Source: Alternaria dauci (Eukaryota > Ascomycota > Dothideomycetes > Pleosporales > Pleosporaceae). From it: DNA of 64,000 bases. A model generated the notes under the pieces. It did no database searches. It was not told the DNA's origin and saw nothing but the letters and a program-made list of their open reading frames with translations. A program made the position numbers and the translations under genes. This document shows, one piece after another, positions 55,751 through 64,000 of the stretch (within the stretch, counting starts at the first letter, position 1; the number at the start of each line of letters is the position of its first letter). Location of the stretch: the NCBI RefSeq assembly GCF_042100115.1, contig NC_091272.1, forward strand, positions 4,216,001 through 4,280,000, written 5' to 3'.

Positions 55751-56460
55751 ACACACGCAACAACGTCCTATACCTAACACAAATACGATTATTGAAATTC
55801 TTCCAGACCCCCCTACGTCATAGACAATCTCGCCATTGTATTTGCCGAGCGAACCATCCAAAAAAGAAAAAGGGTTCCAGGTCAGCGGGATATGACTAGC
55901 GGGAAGCTTGCAGTCAGCAGTCCCACACCGGTGTGCTGCCTGCGCGCGATTTAACTGTATGATTGTCTAGTGGATGGGGCTCGCGTCCACTAGTTGGTAG
56001 TCGTCCGTGTCCCGGTTTTTACCGAAAGAAAAAAAACCCCCCCAAAAATGTCCGGGCGTTGACCGGGCGCGTGTACTTTGCGGGCTCTGTGGAGGCTGTG
56101 GGCGCGATGACATATCGTGGCATGGATTGTGGAGAAATTCGCATGCCGGTTTTCCCGCATCGTGAGTTTTTACGTAGTCGTGCCTGAGCCAAGCATCGGG
56201 GCGGCTGCGTCCGTGATCGGTGTATGCAGTACGCCAGAATCAGTAAAGGTTTCACAGACAATGCACAGAGAGACAAAATTTGGCATAAACCCCATTTTTG
56301 GAGTGCTCAGTAAACAGGGGTATCGAATTTGCTGTTGCAGGAATGTAAAAGTACAATGGATTGCCCGACTTTGCTCGCTTTCATCGCCGGGTAGCGGACA
56401 GAAGCTGGCCGGCCTGTCCATCTCTTCCTCCTCTCATGTCATCTAACGTATCATGTTAAA
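55751..56460. other. Convergent intergenic region with tRNA-like relic
   Basis: 3' flanks of the SRA gene (+) and the permease (-). It contains the inverted repeat listed below, a homopolymer-rich A/C stretch at about 56028-56048, and no gene. Confidence 0.4.
55967..55993. repeat. Inverted repeat in a tRNA-like sequence
   Basis: CTAGTGGA (55967-55974) and TCCACTAG (55986-55993) are perfect complements with an 11-nt loop. The context GATTGTCTAGTGG at 55961-55973 matches the 5' half and A box of fungal tRNA-Glu/His, but the rest does not fold as a tRNA. Confidence 0.5.
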
Positions 56461-58416
56461 TTAACGAGACGCCATGCTGGCTCTTCTTGCCTCGAGAACA
56501 GCGTCCTCGTGGGTAGGAGGTCCCTCGTAGTTCTTCTTTCCCCAGACAAAGTACCAGATGGTTGAGACAACAACGACGGCGGCAAGAACGACAGAGGCGT
56601 AGTTCATCGTTGCTGGTGTGACTTCGCGGAAAGTAGGCATGCAGAAGAGAGGAGTGGCGAGTGCGGACCAGGCTGTCATGTTTGTTAGAATTAATTCTTA
56701 AAATAATTGATCACGAGACTTGCCGAGTGCAACAACGTTGCAGAAAGTACCTAGCATGCCAAGGTGAAACTCGCCATCTTTCACCTGCTTGCGACCGGTC
56801 ATGAGCGAGACGAAGATGGGGGCAGCGTAACTCAGGGTCAGGCAAATGACACCAACTCCGGAGAAGGCATTGAAGGCAGCGGCAGCACCAAAGTAGATGA
56901 GACCGAGAGCAATCTGAACAACCATGCTCAGCATCATGGCGTTGAGCGGAACATCGAGGTTCGTGTTGACAGTCCTCCACAGCTTGTAGCCGGGTATCGC
57001 ACCGTCACGGGAGAAGGCCCAGGTGGCGCGGGAGGCAGCGGTGGTGCATCCGATACCACAGAGGAAACCGAGGACCAGCAGGGGGATGAGCAGACCAATG
57101 GCACCACCAGGGGAGCCTACAGCGTCCCTAATGATGACAGGGGTAGGCTGACCAGAAAGTAGTCCTGCAAGCATGGCTTGGTCGGGAAGTACAAAGACGA
57201 GGGGAATGAGGAAGACCAGGCCAGCGATGGTGTTCAAGGCGACGGTGGCAACCATGGCCTTGGGGACTTGGGTGGCGGGCTCACGAACCTCTTCGCACAT
57301 GCTGCACACTGTTAGCGTTTGGACAGTCATCATTTGACATTACCGCATGTAGACACGTCAAATGTCGCAATGGAGTATGTTGCTTGGGAAGGTCGCATAG
57401 GAAACGTCGCTTGGGAAGGTCGCTTGGGAAATTTGCATTGGGCAAAGGGAAATCTGCTTCAGGTTGCTTGGGCAGAATAGGGGAGGCTCACGAGATGATC
57501 ATTCCAGTCGATGAAGTCGCGTAGGCTGCGTGGAGTAGTCCGACCATGAAAGACCATCCTGGGATCCATCCGGAGTTGGAAGGGTCGAATTCAGTAAAGA
57601 CGTATTCGGCGTTGTGGCGTCCATTCTTCGCGATGGCAAGGACGCATACGACAATGGCAATCACACCAGCAAAGGTCCAGAAAATGGCAAAGGTCTAGTG
57701 GTCTGTAAGTAACACATCCAGTAGTCGCTTGGGGGGCTTCTCACATCCAACCACGGTAGGTATTTGTTTCCAAAGGCAGACACGGCGTTGCAAAGGAGCG
57801 TGATGCCAAGGAAGATGAGGAAGATCTGATAAGCGGATCCTTCCATGATACCAACACCGGGTTCGCTTTCGTAGACATTGACGCATGCCACAAGGAAGAG
57901 CGCGGTAGCAAAGTTGACGGAGAGAGTAATGGTAATGTTGCCAACTACGAAACACCAACCACAGATCCACGAGGCAATTTTCCGATAGGCGGGCGGCGTG
58001 ATCATGAAGGTCTGGTAGTAGACACCACCGGAGGTCGGGTAGACACTGGTAATCTCACCGAGAGATGCGGCGACGGCGAGAATGATGAGAGACACGGCGA
58101 GCCATCCCCAGATGATGTTGGTGGGGCCTCCACCGACTACTGGGTAGTAGAGGGTAGTTGCCAAACCATAGGGAACCGAGGCCAAGACGAAGGACATGAA
58201 GGCGACCTGGAGAGTGGATCGGGAGCGAATCAACTCGGCCTTGTAGCCCATGGCAGCCAGGAGGTTGTCGGCATCGGCGGGAGAGACATCGTCTCCAGAT
58301 CCAGAGTAGGTGTTGCCCAGCTTGGTCTCCTTGTCAGACGCGCCGGGGCGAAGGACGGGGTGGTCGTGCTCAGCGGCATACGCATCTGACTGCGTGCCGT
58401 ACCTGTAGTCGGACAT
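56461..58416 (-). CDS. APC-family amino-acid/GABA/choline-type permease
   Basis: Exons on the minus strand are 57745..58416, 57492..57694, 56724..57301 and 56461..56672, giving 554 aa. It is a 12-helix plasma-membrane transporter of the fungal amino-acid/choline branch. Typical segments are the first helix SFVLASVPYGLATTLYYPVVGGGP, SLGEITSVYPTSGGVYYQ, MCEEVREPATQVPKAM in the middle loop, and TWAFSRDGAIPG. The substrate cannot be settled; GABA, choline and other amines are all found in this branch. Intron 3 (56673-56723) uses a GC donor (GCAAGT) with an AG acceptor. Intron 2 is 190 nt and holds short repeats. The start at 58416 (MSDYRYGTQ) is preferred; an upstream in-frame ATG at 58563 would add 49 residues. 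Confidence 0.9.
57382..57472. repeat. Short GCTTGGGAA repeats inside permease intron 2
   Basis: GCTTGGGAAGGTCGC occurs at 57382-57396 and 57409-57423. GCTTGGGAA is found again at 57422-57430, and GCTTGGG at 57466-57472. Confidence 0.7.
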
Positions 58417-59322
58417 GAGGGGCGTGTCGCTGTCGTCCGTGGTATGGGGTCTGGGGAGAGAAAGTGACTGAGATGGTTGTCGCAAAGCAAGACTCTGGGA
58501 AAGGTCAGTACGGCGGATCAGCGCAGGCTTTGAAGGGCTGCAGAGGAACGTCAGTGGGCGCATGGTCCAGGCCCGCTAGCCAGCTTGGAGGCAAGTCGCC
58601 TCAGACTACCCACCCGAATTTCAGATGGCACCAGACGCCGAGCTTGGCGGGCCAATTGCTGATGCGAGGTGACCGGATAGGGCTGGTGTGGTGCGCCGAG
58701 GAAATCACCGGGCGTGTGGGAACTATGGTCTAATGCATCCGCGTTCCGTCGCTTTAGTGTTGAGGGTTTTTTTTTCCAGAAGTGGGCCAGAAGCTGAGCC
58801 GCTGTCTGCCGATGAAAACCCGGCGATGCGAGGGCCCTGAGCTGGCCCTGGGAGCCTGTCGCGACGCTGAGCCTCACTCGGGTGCGCAGAGTTTGCAGGG
58901 CAATGGCTGTGAACGCGTGGGGGTAGGGAGGGTGAAGTTGGGCATGACATTGACGCTGGAGGTTTTGCGCAACCAATGGGAGTCGCCGAGAGCGTTTGGC
59001 GTCTGGCGTGCGTCGGAGGCGTCTGTCTCGGCCCAGGAGCCGTATTCGTGGATACCGTCCGGGGCAGTGGTCGCGTGTAGATAGGGGAGACGTGGAGACG
59101 GAGATATCAACACAACATGGAAAGAGTGGAGTCGTTCTTTGCTGCCACCACGACGTGTTCCTGTGCTCCTTCGCTTTGGTCCTGCGTTCCTGCTGGCAGG
59201 GAAACGCGCCCTATCATGTCGGATGCGGCAATAGCGGTACCGGACTTGTCGTTTGCAAGGAGGGTTTTTCTCTTCTAGTGATATAAAATGGACAAGCGTC
59301 ATGTTCGACAGCCCTGCATTGA
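58417..59322. other. Divergent promoter, permease and dehydrogenase
   Basis: TATAAAA at 59282-59288 is the likely core promoter of the dehydrogenase. A T-run lies at 58768-58776. No gene was seen. Confidence 0.4.
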
Positions 59323-60446
59323 ATGCTGTGTAACAATATCGCCATGCATCACGAGATTGTTGCTCTCGAGGAGCAGCACCAGCCCCTCCCACTTGGTGGC
59401 TTCAGCTTCCCCGCCAACACTACCCACAACCTGAGAGCATATGCGACGACGTCGACGCGCGAAGAGCTCCACACGCGCATCCGCAATGCCACCGTCGTAA
59501 TCACGACGACTATCAAGCTAGATGCCGAAGCACTGCGCCCCAGTGTTAGTCCAAACCTCCGCTACATTGCCATTTCCGCGACGGGAGCAGACCCTGTGGA
59601 CCTCGACGCCTGCCGGGCCCGCAACATTCGTGTTACAAACTGCCCCGGGGCCAATATCGATGCTGTTTCGGAACATGCCTTAGGCCTGTACTTTGCCGCC
59701 AGACGGCGCACAGTGCTGCTGGACCGCGTTACTCGCGCGCAGCCTAGCGAATGGAAGGCCAAGGGGAGCGTGAATCAGTACATGCGCCTGCCGGATGGCA
59801 TGCCTCCATTGACGTGCAAAGATGAGGTTATGGGCGTTATCGGCTACGGCGGCATAGGTAGGTCACCATGTCCTAATTGGGATGCGAGATCCTGAGCTGA
59901 CGACCATGAACGATAGGCAAGCGAGTGGCTGCGCTCGGGCAAGCCCTGGGCATGCGCGTCCTCATCGCCAGTCGAAAGACCCCGGCGACGCCTCCTCTTG
60001 ACAGCCAACTACCACTGCCAGCCCCAAGTGCTTCAGACGGCCGCATACCCTTTGACGACGTGCTCCGCAACTCCACCGTCCTCGTCCTGTCTCTGCCGCG
60101 GAACCCAGACACGCTCAACCTCATCTCCACTGCAGAGCTCGAGAAGATGCATCCATACACCGTCTTGATCAATATTGCGAGGGGCGGCATAGTGCACGAG
60201 GCAGCCGTCGTGCAAGCCCTGAAGGAACGGCGTATAGCGGGCTACGCCACCGACGTGTATCAAGTGGAACCTGTTGGTGGACCTGAAGATACACCGCTGC
60301 TCGAGGAAGACATCAAAGATCTCAACATCACCTTGAGTCCTCACTTGGCGTGGTTCTCGACCAGGTCAATCAAGAACCTTGGCGAGATTCTGAAAGACAC
60401 CATCGAGGGCTATGTGAGCGGCAACCACATAAACGTCATTGTCTAA
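59323..60446 (+). CDS. D-isomer-specific 2-hydroxyacid dehydrogenase
   Basis: Exons 59323..59857 and 59917..60446 give 354 aa. It is an NAD(P)-dependent reductase of 2-keto acids, most like glycerate dehydrogenase/hydroxypyruvate reductase. The cofactor loop is GVIGYGGIGKRVA, split by the 59-nt intron. Catalytic residues are the Arg of NIARGG, the Glu of VYQVEP and the His of LSPHLAW. A second ATG at 59344 (MHHEIVALEE) would give 347 aa. A TATAAAA box only 35-41 nt upstream of the first ATG means transcription may begin close to it, which favours 59344. Probably cytosolic. The natural substrate cannot be told. Confidence 0.9.
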
Positions 60447-61162
60447 GAGCATCACCCACAAGGCACATAGTAGAGGTGCTAACACTATGCTTCTGTCACT
60501 GACGTCGAAGCTATTCCAACAAATACATGTCTTGCAGTACTGACAGCCACCGAGGGCTCTAGCAACCATCTGCGTCATGCCACGGAATCGTGTTTGGCCA
60601 TGCTCCTGACGAATCGTCGACTTCTGTTAGCAATCAACCATTATGCTTTGTGGCCTCAAGCTCCGATTATTCTGCGAATACCGCACAGGTAGCCTATGGT
60701 TCCAAGTCAATACGTCTTCCGTCCATTTCGTTGTCTTCAAAATCACCAAATACCACCAAAGTGCTCATGCGGCATCGTTGCAGTTATGTGTTTTGAGCGA
60801 CCCCGAAATTTCCAACCGTGAATCCGATACGATGCGGGATTACCCAGCTTGGATTCTCTTCTCTTCTCTCCCATCTTAGGACATGTGTCTTCAATGCGTG
60901 TGGTGGTTCCAGGGTTCCTCACATGCGGTCCATGGATATCCACTTTGGGACTTCGCTACCATTCATTTCACTGCGGGATCCCCACTCAGAGCATGCAGTC
61001 GTCTTCAGACCCTTAAGAAAAAGACGTTCAGGGTTTAAAACTAGCTTCTGCCGTCACGTCCGATTCTGCCGCAGGTCGGTTTTGTCAGGCCTTGGCACTG
61101 TAGCCGTGCCTTGCGTACAAAAGCAGCCCACACCACGCCTCTTCTCCCTCCCTCGAGCTGCC
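60447..61162. other. Intergenic, PHD-finger gene promoter
   Basis: The frame of the PHD gene is open upstream to 60818, with ATGs at 60923 and 60932, but the residues there (Arg, Cys, His-rich) do not look coding. No TATA box was identified. Confidence 0.35.
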
Positions 61163-62734
61163 ATGAAGGCTCCTGGTATGGAGGGCTCCGAGTTTGACGA
61201 CGCTTTCAGCTCTGAAGAACTGGTTTCTTTACCTGTTGGCTCGGTACGGCTCGTTGGCCTGGCTGAACAGACTCCTTTCGCAGAGCGCCTTCAATATACA
61301 TCCGTCAAGACGGATGCTCGCCACAGCTCTTGGGCAGTTGAGCACAATTCAGCCATCGTTGGGGATACAATGAGCGGTAGAGAATCATCTCGTTCACAGC
61401 GCCTTTCACTTTCCTACACCCCACTATCCGCTCATAGCAGAGTCGACAGCGTCCAATCCCAGTCATCGCCTCGTAGCTCTTCTTGTTACCCTCTTCCTTC
61501 GAACATTTCTCAACCCTCAATCCCGGAATCATCAAGAAACAGCGTTTTCGTCTACCGAGACTCAACATCCGCACAACAGGACGAATACGAGAAACTGGGT
61601 AGCGCAACTCTCCTGAAGGATAGTGTCCCTTATTTTGGTAGTGGTCATAGCGAATTTGGCCGTGACATTGACACCAACGCTGTCTGTCGTTTCTTCACCA
61701 ATCACCGCTTAAGGCGCGAAAACATGACCAAACCCAAGGACACCGATATCTGCAACGTCTTCACAGTAGTGAACCCATGCGGTCCTTTAACACCTCAACG
61801 CGCGGCCAAAATCAACAATGTGAATTACGAGGAACTAGATTTGAGCGATGCTGCGCCCGACACTGCAAAGGACGACGATGATTCAGACACACTTGATGGA
61901 GAGTATATGCCTATTAAGAACAAGGGAAAAGCCAAGTCAAAGTCTGTGTCGCCGAAGAAGAAGAGGAAAACACCTAGTCCGCCGTCAAAGCCCACAGGGA
62001 AAGCACAAAAACTACATGCACCAGTCTACCGCAAGCATGACCCAACTACCGACGGCTCAGCTCCCTTTGGCGTCGCTCAAGCGGCCTTCGAAGCCTATAA
62101 CGAACACGTACCGCTCAAGACCGACCTCATCTGTTCCTGCCACAAGCCCGCCCGCACAAACGAGGTTTTGATTACACAATGCGCAAACAAAGATTGCAAA
62201 ATACGCTGGTACCATAAAGACTGCCTGAACACGCGCGGCAAGTTACAAGCCAGACACGGAACCTACCTCTGCGAGCAATGCCAGGGCGAAAAGTACTTTG
62301 ACGAACTATCTCGAGTTAACGGATGGTCCACGGAAAAGCTGATAAAAGATGAGATTGGGATGCCTTTTACTCGGCAAGAGGCAGTGGAAACACTTGGTAA
62401 CACAGGTAATTTCCAGGCTGTCGCGAACCCGTATGGTCTTGCAACGTCGGCTCCAAGCAACGCGCTCTCCCCTCTCGCTCAACCGTTCACCCCGGATACT
62501 TTGGCTGCGACAGGTGCTGCGGATTCGAGTCGTCTGGCTGTGGGCTCCGAACATGCTCTTGGGCTGGAGACGTCACGCCCCTACTTCGTTACTGAGGCTT
62601 ATACCAGAGCGGAAGAGCATCGACGTATTGCTGATGCCGCTTGGGAGAGTGCACAAGTGAATGGGTGCTATTCTGATGAGTGGGATGAGGAGATGGGCGA
62701 GGGCGATGAGCAAGGCGAAGATGTCACCGAGTAG
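61163..62734 (+). CDS. PHD-finger protein
   Basis: An intronless gene of 523 aa from the ATG at 61163, which has a good context (GCTGCCATGAAG). A C4HC3 PHD finger lies at about 324-373 (C324SC..., TQCANKDCKIRWYHKDC, YLCEQC). PHD fingers usually read histone H3 tails. The preceding region is disordered and Ser-rich, then acidic (DDDDSDTLDGEY) and basic (KKKRKTPSPPSK), a probable nuclear signal. After the finger come a short helical region, a Pro/Ala linker and an acidic end (DEEMGEGDEQGEDVTE). It is probably a chromatin reader. Upstream in-frame ATGs at 60923 and 60932 exist but would add about 80 residues of unlikely composition. Confidence 0.85.
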   Translation: MKAPGMEGSEFDDAFSSEELVSLPVGSVRLVGLAEQTPFAERLQYTSVKTDARHSSWAVEHNSAIVGDTMSGRESSRSQRLSLSYTPLSAHSRVDSVQSQSSPRSSSCYPLPSNISQPSIPESSRNSVFVYRDSTSAQQDEYEKLGSATLLKDSVPYFGSGHSEFGRDIDTNAVCRFFTNHRLRRENMTKPKDTDICNVFTVVNPCGPLTPQRAAKINNVNYEELDLSDAAPDTAKDDDDSDTLDGEYMPIKNKGKAKSKSVSPKKKRKTPSPPSKPTGKAQKLHAPVYRKHDPTTDGSAPFGVAQAAFEAYNEHVPLKTDLICSCHKPARTNEVLITQCANKDCKIRWYHKDCLNTRGKLQARHGTYLCEQCQGEKYFDELSRVNGWSTEKLIKDEIGMPFTRQEAVETLGNTGNFQAVANPYGLATSAPSNALSPLAQPFTPDTLAATGAADSSRLAVGSEHALGLETSRPYFVTEAYTRAEEHRRIADAAWESAQVNGCYSDEWDEEMGEGDEQGEDVTE

Positions 62735-63199
62735 TGATGGAATTCTGCATTCTTGACATTTATTCCGGCGTGGCAAGGATTTCCTCTACCCTTCTGACTA
62801 CAACTAGCAGCACCACGGTGAACAAAGGTTGTGTAGTAGTTGAGAAATTTTGTCAAAATCTCATTCAGAAAATGAAAATTAGAAGCTGTCTGAGTCCGCA
62901 AGCTTACAAAGAACAGATATTCTGCCTGGTGAAGTGCAGAGACTGGTATACGCGCACGAAAAACGGGGGAACCGTTGAGTTAGGTCATTCGTATGGTAAC
63001 GAACATCCATGCAATACCTCGGCCTGACTTCGGCTGTACCCGCTTTAGCTGCAAGATCTCGGGGATGCGGAGTGACAAGTAAATCCGTTGTTACATATAA
63101 AGATCAGGCCAACGTCCTTTATTTCAAGTATCCAACTATTCCAAAGTCGCACTCTCGATTTAAGAACAGTGACAAAACTCGCTCGCCTTACTAAACGTC
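62735..63199. other. Intergenic with TATA box
   Basis: TATAAA at 63096-63101 lies 99 nt before the next start codon. No gene was seen. Confidence 0.4.
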
Positions 63200-64000
63200 A
63201 TGACTAGCCAACAGAAACGGGTTGGGCTCATCGGCCTCTCGGCCAAAGGGTAAGCATGAATTCAACCCATCTCAAACGATATCTTGATTGACCTCAACCT
63301 TCAGATCATGGGCATCCCGCTCCCATCTTCCTCACCTCCAGCATACCCCTCACTATGCCATTACTGCCCTCCAAAACAGCTCTCTTGACTCAGCCAAAGC
63401 ATCCGCCAAACAGTATTCTCTAGACTCAGCCTCCCTACACGACTCCCCTGATTCGATTGCTCAGGATCCCAATGTAGACATCATCGCCGTCAGCGTCAAT
63501 GTTCCCCTACACTACTCACTCATTCGTCCCGCTCTCGAAGCAGGGAAAGACGTTTTCTGCGAATGGCCCTTGGCGCGGAACCTGAAAGAAGCAGAGGAGT
63601 TGACTGCTTTGGCTCAAGCGAAAGGCGTCAGAACGATGGTGGGCTTACAAGCCCGTCAAAGCCCATCGATTCTCAAAGCAAAGGAGATTGTTGAGTCGGG
63701 AAAACTGGGGAAGATTTTGGGGACGACAATGTTCGGTCATGTAAGGATCTCGTCAACCAAGTCCTTCAGAGTTCCATGACCAGAAAGGAGAATATGATGG
63801 CATGAATAGTCTGTGCTGACAAATAACAGAGCATGAGTTTTGGAGGCACGATTTTCCCCTCCCTCCTATACATGCTGCCAATCGAAGCAGGCGCAAATCC
63901 TCTCACCGTACCATTTGGCCATGCCGTCGACGCCCTCTGCTACGTCTTCTCTAGCGAACTGCGCTCAGTCTCTGCCGTGCTATCGAACCGCTACCCGGAA
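63200..64000 (+). CDS. Gfo/Idh/MocA oxidoreductase, Gal80-like (partial)
   Basis: Exons 63200..63249, 63305..63740 and 63830..64000 (running off the window) give 219 residues so far. The N-terminal Rossmann strand is KRVGLIGLSAKGSWA. It continues with DIIAVSVNVPLHYSLI and the conserved GKDVFCEWPLARNLKEAEEL, where EWP stands for the usual EKP of the family. The third exon begins the C-terminal sheet domain (GHAVDALCYVFSS). This pattern fits the fungal group that contains galactose repressor Gal80 and related dehydrogenases. Catalysis or regulation cannot be told from this part. Exon borders are GGGTAAGC/TTCAG and GTAAGG/ACAG. Confidence 0.88.

Noticed and set aside
1..64000. Secondary-metabolite cluster, transposon or CRISPR array
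   Set aside because: No polyketide synthase, peptide synthetase, terpene cyclase, transposase, reverse transcriptase or spaced direct repeats were found. The SDR, sulfotransferase-like and transporter genes are too scattered to form a cluster.

Overview
The window is nuclear DNA of a filamentous ascomycete. Genes are split by introns of about 50 nt with GTRNGT donors and CTNAC-like branch sites. There are no operons, and the gene content (PAN3, pyrG, a FET3/FTR1 pair, a GT2 polysaccharide synthase, a GPI-anchored surface protein) is fungal. The style suits the Dothideomycetes, probably Pleosporales; that placement is inference. I reconstructed 28 complete protein genes, one tRNA-Asp with an intron, and two genes cut by the window edges. 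Exon joins were worked out by hand from splice signals, and in every case the exon lengths add up to whole codons.

Layout. 1-6.6 kb: end of an unknown gene, a short-chain dehydrogenase, a GT2 polysaccharide synthase and a P-loop sulfotransferase-like protein. 7.5-14.3 kb: a four-helix membrane protein, tRNA-Asp(GTC) and a 743-aa unknown protein with internal repeats. 14.7-22.4 kb: a quinate/sugar transporter broken by an in-frame TAA, an AT-hook protein and a small Cys-rich protein. 23.9-36.8 kb is a housekeeping block: PAN3 deadenylase subunit, phosphatidylinositol synthase, DRS1 helicase, an RBR ubiquitin ligase, poly(A) polymerase and a 2H phosphoesterase. 36.8-48.1 kb: a MET2-like alpha/beta hydrolase, a flavin reductase-like protein, a GPI protein, the divergent FTR1/FET3 high-affinity iron pair, a LigB-type extradiol dioxygenase and a basic nuclear protein. 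50-64 kb: pyrG (OMP decarboxylase), an Rcm1/NSUN5-type rRNA methyltransferase, an SRA-domain protein, an APC amino-acid permease, a 2-hydroxyacid dehydrogenase, a PHD-finger protein and the start of a Gfo/Idh/MocA oxidoreductase.

The clearest functional unit is FTR1/FET3. The permease and the ferroxidase are transcribed apart from a shared 1-kb promoter that holds four exact copies of ATCWGATAA, the site bound by SreA/Urbs1-type iron-responsive GATA repressors. Three genes bear on mRNA 3' ends or RNA processing (PAN3, PAP1, DRS1), but they are separately transcribed housekeeping genes. I found no transposase, secondary-metabolite cluster or CRISPR. No convincing new multi-gene system is visible. 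The most unusual items are the interrupted transporter, the repeat-bearing 743-aa protein, a long open extension in front of PAN3, the SRA protein, and a tRNA-like relic near 56 kb.
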